DNA of 64,000 nucleotides from Trichomonas tenax (Eukaryota; Parabasalia; Trichomonadida; Trichomonadidae), in NCBI GenBank assembly GCA_023091735.1, contig JALKBU010000148.1, positions 1 through 64,000 of the forward strand, read 5' to 3'. Numbering within the stretch: position 1 is the stretch's first letter; each line of letters begins with the position of its first letter. The notes beneath the pieces are model-generated. The model saw only the letters and a list, made by a program, of their open reading frames with translations, did not search any database and was not told where the DNA came from. Below are positions 28,500-40,632 of the stretch, piece after piece. The translations under genes and the position numbers were made by a program.

Positions 28500-30366
28500 A
28501 CACAAATTATTGAAAACACTATCAAATATTAATCGATTTTATTTGATTCTGTTTATGCTGGTTAATGCTATTTTAGAGTTTTTGTTTGATTCATTGAAAA
28601 AATGATTGAAATAGATAACATAGAATTTTAATCTCCATATCATAGCATTGAGAATTTTGTTGAAATATAAAATGGCACTTTTCTACTTTTAAATGAAAAT
28701 CATGTAGTAAAAATGGTTTTGTTAAGTATAGTTAATATAATTTAAAAATTTCAAATCATAACCTTTATAAATTGTGCTCCATTTAGCATTTCAAGCCTTT
28801 TTTGGCGATAACTTTTAGAAACTATTGAAAATTCTTTTAAAGCAATATTTACATCAAAAAAGATCATCGAAATCATATCTATAGATGTTTTCTAACCTAT
28901 ATCCATCGTTAAATGAATAATAATCAAATTGATGATCAAAACAAACATGAGAATATATAGATGTTTTATTTTTAGTGTTTTGAAAATTGTTGATTAAGAA
29001 AATCGAGAAGAAAAATTTTTGAGAAAAGAAAACAAAATGTTGGCTCAAAAAATAAACTTATTTTTGCCAATTTAGGAATTTCTTGTTTATTTTATTGCGT
29101 TTCTTGTCGGGATAAAGTGTGGCTATAAAAGTTTCATTAAAAGTTTTTTTTTTAAATTATCACAAAATATGACCATGATAAAACGACTGCCAGATTCACG
29201 GAATATCCCAATTTAAGGACAATTTGTGAATTGCAGATGAAGATTTTCCTATTGACGTAAAAGCCAAAATCGGTGTGTTATATGTGTTCCATTTCGAGAA
29301 ATGGGAATATTTTTAGAGAGATATCGTAAAATTGAGTATTTAGGATAACATTTGTGATTTTTTTTTAGTTTGATTTTTTTATTATTTCGGTATCGCTGGA
29401 GTCCGTTCTATCTAATTAAGAGGGATTTGATGTTAAAATGATTCGAAATGTCTGTAAACTTGATTTTAATTTGATATTCAGATAACATATCATGTTATTA
29501 GCGTGTTGTCATTTCCATTTTTGCGATTATCTTATCTTAAACACCCTCTTTCTCTTACAAAGCTGCATTAAACACGAAAAATCTCAATGATTCACGATTG
29601 TGAGTATCAAACACTTTTATCCTTCAATCAAGCAACAATTTATTTTCTTATGAGCCTTTATCTTTTTTAAATATCACTTTGAAATGTGTGTTGAGTCATT
29701 TGGTAAACGTAAACTCGTGATAAATTTGTTTTCAAAAGTTATTCAATCAATATTTTTTTGATATAGTAGAAACAGGAGACTCTCTCTTTGTCAGTGTATA
29801 TTTTGTCATAAATGGATTTGATCAGTGTGATGATCAAGAATAGCATTTTTCGATCGTAATTTTCTTGTTCAAAATATTCGATAACAGGTTTTCTCACCCA
29901 TGAATCTGTGGTTGCAGTGTCAATATGTTAATATTTTGTAGATATAATTGGATTTTGAAGATTTTTTCCAATCGACAATTTAATTTTAAACGCTCTCCAA
30001 AATTATTTCTGCATATTTAGATTCTAAATCTAAAAATAATCTATCCCCTCCATTTATAATTTTTCAAAACTAATTTTTTGACATATTTTTCTCTCCAATC
30101 TATAGAAATTTTAATTAATTTTTAATTATCTGAAATTTGCAAAACCTTAAAAACTTGATATTAGATAGATATTAGAATGTAGAATAATGTTGCTCTGTTA
30201 AAATACGTCAATTTTCAATTTTGAGTTGTCATATCTAATACGATCTACAATTTATGTGAGATTATTATGAATTTGGATGATAAATCTATTGATATACTTC
30301 ACTATATTGTATTTATGAAAGATAAATAGATAAATCTTTTGAACATTTATGTATATTATATAATAT
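28500..30366. other. Long AT-rich spacer without a supported gene
   Basis: About 1.9 kb between two - strand genes. No frame over 70 codons has any recognisable feature. Confidence 0.5.
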
Positions 30367-32421
30367 CTAACAATTGGGTTCCAGCAGCTGGTAAATCTTC
30401 AGAGCGATCTCTAGAATCTTCTCGTTGTTCAGGATCAATTTAATGACCTTTTCAGTGTCAACAATGGCCGCGAACATGTAAAGACATGATTTGTCGCTCT
30501 TGTTCAACTTGAGAACGATTTTAAGCTTCGCCCAGCCGAAGAACATCCACTTGGCGAGTCTCTCCTTCGACAGCATGCCGAGGATATACACAACGAAGCG
30601 AACACCGTCATCTGCGATCATCTTGTATTGCATATCTTCTGTGACGGTGGTATCGATGAGATTCCAGAGTTTCTTGATGGGCATCTTGGAGGGGTTCAAG
30701 TAGCTCGTGATATTCTCGGCAATCATGAAGATTGGATTAGTTGCGGTGATATCAGCATCAAGATGAATTAAAGGCGCAGTTGCGAACTGATCGACGGCGT
30801 CTTGAAGACAGACGACGAAACTGTGTTCGTAGTATATTTTTGGTGGACTTGGATTGAAGATTGATGTTAATTGAGGACATTGAATGTTAGAAAGTTGAAT
30901 ACAGAAGCCAGGGATCCTCAGAAGTGCGTCAGCTCTGTAGTTCTCGCGTTTGAAGGTATACTCGTTTTCCAACGTTTCGATAAATGATTTGAATAATAAT
31001 TTTTTTGTCATTTCGACAATAAAGTAGCAGCACTCATTGAAATTTCTGAATGGACGTGACAAAACAAGCTTTCTTACGTCTCCAATCGAAAAATGAATTT
31101 GCGTTAACAATTTATAAAGTTGCTGGATGTCATAGCATCCGTGGAGTAAAGCCATTGTCATGAGGGATGGAAAATCGTGAGGTTTGGCCGATGCAATTGT
31201 TGTAAAGAAGTAATTACCGATGAAAGGGTAAGTCTTTGGAATTTGAATAGTGGACTGCTTGTTCATTCTCATTCCTGCCTTCTGGAGGTGAAGAATGATC
31301 TCAGGAAGCGTTTTCTGAGTAGCAAGAGATTTTTGCTGATAAGAAGAGAGTTGTGGGCTCATTTGGAAGAACTTTGTCATGTTCTCATTCTCCTTAAGCA
31401 GTGGACCTGCATCTTCTTCCTCAGGAACCTTGATTTCTTCGATTGATTTGAGTGGTTTGTCCGCCCTCATCGAAGACGATTCCTCCTCTGTATCCTTGAG
31501 GTATTTCTCCTGTGTAGCGCGGGCAGCAGCAGCATCTGGATCTTCAGAGATTCTTGACAAACGAATTTGCATTTCTCTCTCAAAGTTGTATCCACGAAGA
31601 GGTGACACAGGCATTCCTTTTTCGCTCGACTTGCTCGGTGGCTGCGCGTTCGTTCCATTGTAATATTCGACTGGTGAAGGGTCAAATAAAGCTCTGAAGC
31701 CAGCTTTTATAGTATGTTTAAGGGCTGACTTGTTCTTCTTCTCCCAAGAGTTGAGTGAGTCGAATTGACGCTGAAGGATCGTTTTGGAATCAGTTGATCT
31801 AAGTCTCGAATTTTCAAAGTATTTATGAGTTCTTCTGCTGTTTGCAAGGATCATTATTTCACAGAGCTGGCTCATATCGAGACAGATAAATGAAAAAAGA
31901 TCGAATTTTTCTTTTGCTATAATTAATTCTAACGAATCTTCAACAGACGAATAACAAATCGTGTCTGATGAATAATTTTGCTTATGTATGATCTGGCCGT
32001 TATCCTGCTGCACTTCGAAGCTGTCGTCTTAAAAAACGAATTTACTTGGAATTAAGTCGTTTCTTCCAATGAAATTCACACTGAAAATCGCCTGCTTGGG
32101 CTCAAAAAGTTCGAATGATGTAGTTGTGGTGGCCATAGCAAAATAAAATTGTTCAGTTTCTTGTTCTAGATTAGATTTCAAATGAATGGACGGTAAGACG
32201 TCGTGCTTGGCGTTGAGAATGATAGTAAAGTGCTTTGAGCGTTTTTTGAACTCGATATGGTAATGCGGTAAAAATAATGTCAAAGAATTTTCCTGATCTT
32301 TCGCTTCTATGCACAAAATACAGCCAGCGATGATGCAGTTCCTCTTTATGGAGTGGCGGTCGTTGACGGAAACAGCAAAAACAAGGCCGATTTTGTTGTC
32401 TAAATAGTCACAAAGATCCAT
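30367..32421 (-). pseudogene. PH-like domain protein interrupted by one in-frame TAA
   Basis: ATG at 32421 opens 130 codons, then TAA at 32029-32031, then the same frame runs on without interruption for about 553 more codons to 30367. No ATG follows the stop nearby, so the downstream part is not a separate gene. Residues 1-130 look like a PH domain: strands, AGCILCIEAKDQENSLTLFL, FTIILNAKHDVLPSIHL, and a closing helix with EQETEQFYFAMATT. After the stop come a charged, low-complexity linker (RISEDPDAAAARATQEKYLK, PEEEDAGPLLKENENM) and a helical C-terminal domain (YRADALLRIPGFCIQLSNI, GWAKLKIVLKLNKSD). It is either a fresh nonsense mutation, stop readthrough, or a one-base sequence error. The function is not recognised. 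Confidence 0.65.
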
Positions 32422-34348
32422 AAAAAATATGTTAATTTTTTGTGTAAAATATTATTGCTGGATGCTTATATACTCGAAAAATGCGTTTTTCAATTTACTT
32501 CACTTCTATGTAAAATTTATTTACATAATTTTACACGAGGAAAAATATTTTTTGGCTCTTCTCGTTAATATAGAACCTATACAACTTTTTATGCCGATAA
32601 ATCAAAGAATTATCCATTTTGATGCTAAAATTTTAAAGGCAGTAACACGCTTAACCTTATTTTAAAAAATCCTTCTCGGGTTAATAAAATGCCTCTTATC
32701 ATTGAATTGGATTATATTAATATTTTAACACAATGATATAGTCAACACCAACATAGAGCTAAATATTATTATACATTTAGTTAGGCGTGGATCTCATTTT
32801 TGTTGAAAATCGATTCAATTTACACAAAAAATCGAACTTTGCCCAAACTTTGAAGTGAACATGCATTTTATATCATGTAATATATATTATGATATTTCAT
32901 TTAATTATCACATATGCAAAAAAATTGTCAGTTGCTATTTTTATAACTTTGAAACATTGGAAAGCCACTAGCCCAAAGATTAAGATACTTGATTACCATG
33001 GCTTGGCTAACATAACTTCTCAAGATACATTTTAAATTTCGAAACTGCAGTCAATAAAATGGTATTTGATCCTAATGTTTTTTTTTTTTTTTGATTTTCG
33101 AGTATGTGGTTACTGTATTCGTTATCAATATTCATTTTAATATTAGATTCGAAAAGATAATTTATTCAAAATAATCAAACAGTGATTCTGCTTCAATCTA
33201 TACTGTCATTGATGAATACTTAAATTGAAAGCTATTAATATTCCCTGAGATATATCGAAGTTCGCGGTAAAAATGCCAATAAAGATATGTTCAAAAGTTT
33301 CATGACTTTGTCACATTTAAGGGTCCGCTATGGCCAAATATGGGCTCTCAAAATATTCTATGAGATTGTCTAAAAACGTATTTCCCACAATTTGATGCTT
33401 TTCAAGATAGTGAGATCTAGATTTACAGTGATATGCGATTCATTGCATATAGCATATTAGAGGAGATTCATTAATATTTCTCACTTAAAAATCAATCAAA
33501 ACTTAAAAATCATGGACTTTGAAAAAGAAATGTGATTTTTTCAAAAAACAAGAGTGATGTCAAAATCAGAACCCTTTTTCTTGCATTAATTCATTTGCCA
33601 ATCATCACTTAGCAGCATTTTGGTAATAAATTTGCAAAATACTAACAGGGAGAAAAAATTTAAAAAATTCAGCAAAATTTGCATATTTCTCGATTTCAAG
33701 GTATAATTTGCATTATTTGTAGTACTAAGATCGCTGTAATGCCAAAATAAATTGAAAATACATGTTTTTGAAGATGATCTCTCACAAATATGAATTTCAC
33801 AACAAAACATCGATATATGAATATTAAGCGTAAAAATAAATTAATTATTACTCAAAAATTCCTCGATTTTTGAAAAACATATGAAAGCTTTAGGGCATTT
33901 ACACGAAATAACGCAAGAGGAGACAGTTATGCTATCAATTCACGTGGACGAAAGCCTAGAACCAATGTAGAGCTATCCATAAATTTAGGTGTAATAATTC
34001 GTGTTATTTATGGATACCAAAGCACCTATTTGAAATAATATAACTATCATAGGCTATAGTAACTGTTTAATGCATCAAACAAATTGAAAGCGAAGAAACA
34101 GCAGAATTTCATTGTGATTTGCTTGTTTATTTTACTACTTTACAATTATCAGCATATTTTTAGCATGCATATATTCAAGTGGCTATTAAAATGGTAAATG
34201 ATTTCACCTTTTCCCGCTGATTAATAAAATTATAATTAAAAAGTTGAAATTGAGCTGCGATACTCCAAGCAATTAATCCTTAGCATGAGAGAAAACAAAA
34301 TCAAGAAGGTTGTTTTTCTGGTGATTTTTTAACATTTTCTTGTTCCTA
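32422..34348. other. Long AT-rich spacer
   Basis: About 1.9 kb with a T-run near 33079-33092 and an 11-bp inverted repeat (TATCCATAAAT at 33974, complement at 34006). A short + phrase at 33930-34035 without stops has no recognised family. Confidence 0.45.
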
Positions 34349-34482
34349 ATATTGTTTTATTTGGTCCAATCAAAGATCGAAACATCATCACAAACATCAG
34401 AAAACACGAATATCTTCATGACATTTTTTGTGTTGTTTCTAAGACAGTTCTCTCACTCCCTCTTTATATGAGCGTTTGCTAA
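34349..34482 (+). pseudogene. 3' end fragment of the HxDxxPxDVW beta-helix family
   Basis: The + strand from CCTAATATTGTTTTATTTGG to the stop after GAGCGTTTGC matches, with few changes, the coding strand of the last 45 codons of the copy at 39.5-40.5 kb (LHDIFCVVSKTVLSLPLYMSVC region). Nothing upstream is recognisable. Confidence 0.7.
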
Positions 34483-35156
34483 AATAAAAACTTTCTAAAC
34501 GATGATATAATTTGAATATTATATTTAAATCAGGTAATCAGTTCTTCAGCAAGTTTTGAATATTTTTCATGAAAAAATATATCAATCGAATCCTTATTAG
34601 ATGCTCTATAGCATATATTGATTTCGTTAAGCGCTAATTTCAAAATTTCAGGCAGAAATTCGTCATGTGAAACTATGTTTTTATCTTACTCACAAGTGAT
34701 CATTAACTATTTCAGCAAAAATCAATTCATATTATTTAATTCAAGCACAACTAGTTGTTAATAAAGTGTACCAGATCAAAAATGAAAGCCTCGATTCTAG
34801 AAAGGCTGATAATGATAGTGATTATTCTATAATGGTTATAAAATATATATTAAATCCAAGTTAAAAGTTTGATTCATTCTTTTTTGTTAACGGTGCTGAG
34901 CAAAACGCTTATTTAGTTTTGATAAAATGGAAAATGTTGATGATGTTGAAAGATTTTCAAAAAGATATTTACAATAGCAGCTAACAGTCATATTTATTGT
35001 GCATAACTAAAGCATGGCATAAAATAACATAAATGGTGATATATCATTCGATCTCGTAAAGAATTCGTAAAATTTTTTTCTTTTCTATCAAGCAAGAGAT
35101 TCTATTTTTCGTTCATTGAACTAATCAAACATTATAATTCATAATTTAATTGTGTT
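34483..35156. other. Spacer without a supported gene
   Basis: AT-rich, nothing recognised. Confidence 0.4.
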
Positions 35157-35408
35157 TTAAAGGTAAATATCATCAAAGTCAATGTCTGAATTTTGATGCT
35201 CATTATCTTCCCCAATTTTTTCTAGTTGAGCGATAGATGAATCTTGTGCATCACTGATTGATGAATATGGATATCCATAGCTTTGATATGTTTTGTTGTC
35301 ACTAAAGTCATAGAAAATGCAAGGTTGTTGCTGAATGACATCTTTGTTAGGAATTCCTTCAATTATCGTTTTTGTGAATTTAAGAACTTCAAAATTAGGA
35401 TAAATCAT
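35157..35408 (-). CDS. Small acidic hypothetical protein
   Basis: 83 codons with an ATG at 35408. The protein is acidic and Ser/Gln-rich toward the end (DAQDSSIAQLEKIGEDNE, SDIDFDDIYL). No domain, signal peptide or Inr is evident. It could be a genuine small protein, or the acidic tail of a decayed larger one. Its codon use is slightly less AT-biased than the flanks, which is the only reason to list it. Confidence 0.25.
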   Translation of the reverse strand: MIYPNFEVLKFTKTIIEGIPNKDVIQQQPCIFYDFSDNKTYQSYGYPYSSISDAQDSSIAQLEKIGEDNEHQNSDIDFDDIYL

Positions 35409-36453
35409 TGTTTGTTTGGTGTTTCCAAAATCTTGAAGTGTATTTGATATAAATAAAATGATTTTAATTTTTATGTTTACATGGCAAAAATGAAGTGTAT
35501 TATTATTTAAATAACATTTAGAGTGGCGGACTCAGATGAATTCATAATAAATATTCTTAATTTTTGATATAATCTATTGCTTCTTATATAATATATATCA
35601 AATTTCATAGAATTACCTGATGTATATGAAGAATTATCGATAAATAAGAGAATCTTCATAATCGAGAAATGATCACTTTACATGTCAAAAAATCTTAAAA
35701 TCAATTTTATCTAGTTATTAAATAATCGTATAGAAATAAAACGCATATAGCATATATCTATAGTCCTACTAGAATCTATTTACCTTATTCAAAAGTCTCT
35801 AACCATTGTCAAAGATGAGAAAGCTATTTTTTCATTCCAATTACTTTTTTCTTTCAAAACTTTGGATATAAAAATAAATTGTTTTATTCGCTATTAACTA
35901 ATGCATTACAATGTCCATGGCCTTTTATGATTATTCATGTAATAAAAATTAAACTATATCGATAATTTAATATGACCAATAATATTTTTTGAGAATATGA
36001 TGATGACACTATGGTATGCTGTGTTATCCGACTGATATATTTCTATCGTCCTATAATTGTTCGGTAGTTAGCATTTGGTCTGGAATATCAAAAATTTTGA
36101 CAAAATTGGTAATTTCTATTTTAACTTATACAGAATCCATATGATGGTCGACAATTGACTAAATTAGGTTTTTCAAAGCCTGAATATAAAACATTTAGTG
36201 CAATGTGAGGTGTTAAAAATTTTATTGGTTCATTACATTTACAATAGTATATTTTAACTAAATTTCGTGAATTTTTTTGAATTTGTCAATCTTTTTGAAA
36301 AAGATACAATTTCCACTCATCGTTAGTCAAAAATTTTCATTTTTTAATAGTCTATATATGATTTTATGTTATAGCATATGTTTAGCTTCATTATTACCTA
36401 TTTAATTGAGTATTTCGGTGTTATTCATTATGTAGATTCCAAATATCACAAAA
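35409..36453. other. AT-rich spacer without a supported gene
   Basis: Nothing recognised. Confidence 0.45.
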
Positions 36454-37507
36454 ATGGATAAAAACTTTGAAATTTTTTTGCCGCAAAATAATTCAAACCT
36501 TTGTAAGAAACCACTTTTTAAAATTTTGGATGTCCAAAGTTTGTTCATTCAGAGTTATTCAACAGATCCTTCAAAGAAGCAATGGTGTCGTTGCTCCGAC
36601 TTCTCTGCCTCCTGTAGACGACATGTTGACCGTCGCTCGTGAAGCCAGAAAGATTTTTGCGCATGAGAAAACTATATTGTCGATCTCAGGAGACTTTGAA
36701 GTCGTTGGCGACCTCCATGGCGACCTGGAAAGCCTGACGACGATATTTGAGAAGCAAGGCTACCCGAACTACGTCAAATATGTTTTCCTTGGTGATTACG
36801 TTGACAGGGGTACTCATTCACTCCACGTCGTTCTCGTCTTGTTTGCATTGAAGATCCTCTTCCCTGAGAATGTTTTCCTTATTCGAGGGAACCATGAGCT
36901 CTCCTCTGTGTGCAAGAAGTACGACTTCAGAAACGAATGCATTCGCCTCGCAGACAACAAGCTTTACAAGACAATCATTAAAGCATTCGGAAAGTTGCCT
37001 CTCGGTGCAGTCCTCAATCAGAAAGTTTTCTGCGTTCACGGAGGGATTCCAAACACTGAAATGACACTTGATGAACTTTCTGACGTTGAGCGTCCTCTCC
37101 CGAAGGAGTACAAAGACATTCAAGATTCACTTCTCTGGTCAGATCCAAGGCAGAACATCATGTTCAAGGAGTTCGAAGTCAATCATGCAAGGGGCGCGGG
37201 CGAGCTTTTCGGTGAAAAGGCTCTTTCATGCTTCTTCGAAAACAATGGCATCAATTACCTCATCCGTGGTCATGAAGTCTGCGAAGACGGTTTCGACTTT
37301 CCTCTCGGGAACGAAGAGAACTGCCTCACAGTATTCAGTTCCGCTGTTCACAAGGGCGGTAACCTTGGTGCTACTGTTTCGGTTTGCAGAGACGAAACGA
37401 TCTCGGCTATGCAGTTTGAGAAGGATTTGCTTAGCTTCGATGAGCTCGAGTCCTTCAAGGATTCCATAGAGAAAGAAATCAGGCTCCTGTTGCATTTTGT
37501 TTGCTGA
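36454..37507 (+). CDS. PP1/PP2A-type serine/threonine protein phosphatase
   Basis: A metal-dependent phosphatase of the PPP family. From about 36560 one frame holds the complete catalytic domain: GDLHG, GDYVDRG, IRGNHE, VFCVHGG, LLWSDP and RGHE, all metal- and phosphate-binding motifs. It ends at 37507. The N-terminus is uncertain. The first ATG, at 36454, follows TCACAAAA (Inr-like) but is in another frame (MDKNFEIFLPQNNSNL), which would need a one-base shift between about 36500 and 36580 to join the catalytic frame. The first ATG in the catalytic frame is 36530 (MSKVCSFRVIQQILQRSNG), which gives about 325 residues and a complete domain. The body is GC-richer than its surroundings, as for other well-used genes here. 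Confidence 0.88.
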
Positions 37508-37525
37508 TCATATTCTATTCTAACA
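37448..37525 (+). repeat. 78-bp segment duplicated at 38555-38632
   Basis: The last 20 codons and first 3' bases of the phosphatase gene recur 1.1 kb downstream with two mismatches. Confidence 0.9.
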
Positions 37526-37799
37526 CAAGTTATTACAATATGTTTGATCTATAATACTATCATATACCCAAAACCATACACACGATCTTATATTATGACT
37601 TGCTTCAATATGTGTTTCATTTTATCACTTTTGTTTGTATTTTCAGAGATATTTTTTATATTTCTGTTTGAATCAATATATTTATTTCTATAGATTTATT
37701 TGTTTGCTAGTAAATACGATTTTTATTCTCATGAAAATCAACACATTCTTTGAAACATATCAATCCAAAATAACACTTGGATTGGTTGGCTAATTGTGT

Positions 37800-38126
37800 G
37801 CTTTAACATTTTGTGGACTTTAGTAAATTCACAAATAAAATGAAGTGAGTAAAGTATCTTTAAATAAAAAAAAAATGTCATGAAGATATTTGATGATGCT
37901 TCGATCTTTGATTGAACAATATAAAACAATATTTTCAAGATCTGGTTGGGATTAGTTGATTAATTGTTTCAATTGGTGAAACATATAATGAAAATTGGTT
38001 GAGAAAAACGAAGATTTTGTCGCTAATAGAAACCGTTATGTTGCTACCTTCAATTCGTTCACCAAAGAATTTGCTACCATAACAAAGACGCCAAGCATCG
38101 TTTAGAACAGTGTCGGAGCGAATCAA
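37800..38126 (-). pseudogene. HxDxxPxDVW beta-helix family copy with internal deletion
   Basis: On the - strand IRSDTVLNDAWRLCYG and GERIEGSNITVSISDKIFVF match the N-terminal part of the copy at 46.8 kb. At about 37960 the sequence jumps to the C-terminal part (ETINQL.. corresponding to ETVPQQ..), followed by remnants of the IALYYPIKARSTNIRK and HDIF region to about 37870. More than half the gene is deleted. The start codon is not assignable. Confidence 0.6.
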
Positions 38127-38554
38127 TTGCCGAGAAAATCATCTTCTAATTTTTCATTTTTATTATAAATATTTTTTTTGCAACGCATCACTTTGATTTA
38201 TGCGACAATATTTATTGGGTAATAAAAATTGACCCTCTAGAAGTATGTCGTTATAATTACATTAACTTTTTCCCACTAAATTTGAATACAATATTAAAAA
38301 TTGAGGGAGAAAAACAATCCACTTGGCATCTTTTAATAATGTGTTAAAAACATTAAGCACCTTATTGATTATAATTCTTAATGATGAGAAATTACTTATT
38401 GTCTACTTGAAATTCATTTTCTGAAACTTTCATGTATGCCTTTCTTACCATCGTCAATAAATATTAATAATCCAACTAGAAGATTAATTTTAAACTTTGA
38501 TTATATATATCATTTGTTGTTTTGATAAAATGATAAGAATAATTCTATTTTATG

Positions 38555-38632
38555 GAGTCCTTCAAGGATTCCATAGAGAAAGAAATCTGACTCCTGTTGC
38601 ATTTTGTTTGCTGATCATATTCTATTCTAACA
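38555..38632 (+). repeat. Duplicate of the phosphatase gene 3' end
   Basis: It matches 37448-37525 at 76 of 78 positions. It sits exactly where the 3' end of the beta-helix copy at 38.6-39.2 kb should continue, so it looks like filler DNA at a junction. Confidence 0.9.
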
Positions 38633-39210
38633 TTATTGAAAATGTTGCACTTTTCGATGTAAATTGGACTAAATGCTCCAATTGAAATATTTGTGGCATT
38701 ATTTTCGAAAATATTTGAGTATATTAAATGAAATGAAAGTGAAATGATTGTTAATTAAGTAAATTTCATCACGAGAATTTTCTAAGATATTACAAAAGCT
38801 GATATTGACATCTTCAGACATTGCACCAATGTTGTAAGCTGACCCAGATGATGCTATATTGTTTGTAGAATTTGTAACTGCATATTCCATGCAATTAAGA
38901 TACTGTGAAAACGCCATCACTGCTTCCACATTCTTATAATGCACTTTTTTCAAAATAATTCAGTAAAGAAGACTCAAAAACTAATTTACAAATTGAATGT
39001 TGTCCTTAATCGACTTCATCATCATCAGATTCACAACTGGAATTTTGTCCAGAACATGATGAATAAGACGTTCTTTTAGAGCAAAATCGATGCTGCATAA
39101 TTGAGCAATTTCCGTGAGCATAGATAGATTGCGTGTTATTGATAAAAGTGCATTGACTGTGGAGAATTGCGATATAATTTTCTGATGATATTGTCAAGAG
39201 TGAAAAGCTT
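38633..39210 (-). pseudogene. HxDxxPxDVW beta-helix family copy, degenerate
   Basis: The - strand reads ILHSQCTFINNTQSIYAHG and MQHRFCSKRTSYSSCSGQNS, aligned with ILHSECTFSNNTQPVYVKG and VQHRFCSIKSTSSSLFGQHC of the intact copy. After a frame change it reads VEAVMAFSQYLNCMEYAVTN and EDVNISFCNILENS, aligned with QNVNISFCYIKGNT. There are frameshifts near 38955, and both ends are missing. The 3' end is replaced by the phosphatase-derived 78 bp. Confidence 0.65.
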
Positions 39211-39533
39211 CAATATCACATGTGATTGTCATATTCATAATCTGAATAATCTATTGCATTTATTTCTAAAAGAAAATATTCTTGTTTTTTGTTATAATTC
39301 GATTCTTATTTCCAAGATAACAGAGTCGTTCATTGAAATATCTTCAGTTTTTTTTTCATGAAATATTGTAAAGAGTGAAAAGTTTCGAATATGTAAAATC
39401 TTCTCTGCTCATACCGCCAACGATGTAGCGTTGAAATATACACTGAATAATAGTCAGTAATGTTATTTTGTTTCATAATTCTCATATATTCTGGAAATAA
39501 AGGATTTTTTAAAAAGTTTTGAAATATTTTATT
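39211..39533. other. Spacer between two beta-helix copies
   Basis: Two similar words (TTGTCAAGAGTGAAAAGCTT at 39190 and TTGTAAAGAGTGAAAAGTTT at 39368) bracket most of it, suggesting a short direct duplication. No gene. Confidence 0.35.
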
Positions 39534-40505
39534 TCAGCAAACACTCATATAAAGAGGGAGTGAGAGAACTGTCTTAGAAACAACACAAAAAATGTCATGA
39601 AGATTTTGGTGTTTTCTGATGTTTGTGCTTCGAGCTTTGATTGGATAATATAAAGCAATATTACAAAGTCCAATTGAGATTTGTTGTGGAACTGTTTCAA
39701 TTTGTAAAGCTATCTCATTAACTTTTAATTCATCAATGAAACTGTTTTTTACTGTTCCATAATAACCATTTCTTTGATGAATAGTGTATTGGCAAATATT
39801 GTTGAAAATGTTGCAGTTTTCAATGTGAATTGGATTCACTGCGAAAATTAATTCTTTAGTGATATTATTTTCGAAAACATTTGTGTATGTGAATTGATAA
39901 GAATAAGAACCATAACGGAGATTGGAATTTAACAAGCAATGATCATATCCTGTGTTTCCTTTGATATAACAAAAGCTGATGTTGACGTTTTGAAGTGCCC
40001 AATAAGTGTAATAAGCTGATGCATACTCCCCTATATTGTTGCTGCAATTCGTGCATATATAACGGATGATGCCATAACATTGATGTGTTGTGTAATGTTT
40101 ATCACTTCCTCCACATTCTGACAAAGAACTTTCGTCAATAAAATTATAAAATCGAGATTTATAAATTAATTCACAATAACAATGTTGTCCAAATAATGAT
40201 GAAGAAGTGGATTTGATGGAACAAAATCGATGTTGAACAATATAATTGTTTCCTTTAACGTAAACAGGTTGTGTGTTGTTCGAAAATGTGCATTCGCTGT
40301 GGAGGATTTTGATATTGTTCGTAGATATGTTGATGCATTGTGTTGTGGATTCGAATTGACTCTGGAAAACGAAGATTTCAGAATCTCCTGCAACCGTTGG
40401 GTTATGGCCTTTGATAACTGAAAAGGGAGAAGGACCGTTGTAGTAATGATGCCAAACATCTGGTGGAGCGTTGTCAAAGTGAATAAAACAATGAGAAAAT
40501 CAAAA
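39534..40505 (-). pseudogene. HxDxxPxDVW beta-helix family copy, 3' end intact, leader lost
   Basis: The frame is open from a TGA at about 40505 to 39534. It starts with HCFIHFDNAPPDVWHHYYNG but has no ATG before the signature; the first possible ATG is far downstream. Bases 39611-40484 are almost identical to 58359-59229. The body has beta-helix rungs: ILHSECTFSNNTQPVYVKG, NVNISFCYIKGNTG, NPIHIENCNIFNNICQ, QQISIGLCNIALYY, and several NxS/T sequons. The last residues (LHDIFCVVSKTVLSLPLYMSVC) are shared with the fragment at 34.4 kb and are absent from the 58-kb copy. It is a secreted or surface protein in its family; this copy lacks the signal peptide and is probably silent. Confidence 0.7.
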
Positions 40506-40632
40506 TTTTCTCATTCAAAATGACAAAAAGTTTAAATTTTTACACGACAAGATTTTGATTTACTTGACAAATATTTTATTGATTAAAAAATCAACTTTTA
40601 GATAAAATAAAAATATAATAAAGATAGAGGAG

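Noticed and set aside
33079..33092. T-run considered as a pol III terminator
   Set aside because: No tRNA, 5S or A/B box is found upstream on the same strand.
33930..34035. Stop-free + phrase with basic residues, considered as a transposase relic
   Set aside because: Too short and no DDE or family motif; left as spacer.
36818..37495. Overlapping frames on both strands inside the phosphatase gene
   Set aside because: Shadows of the phosphatase, which has all catalytic motifs.
40166..40477. 103-codon - strand frame preserved in both near-identical beta-helix copies (also 58911-59222)
   Set aside because: It overlaps the family frame; its preservation follows from the segments being almost identical, and it has no family features.
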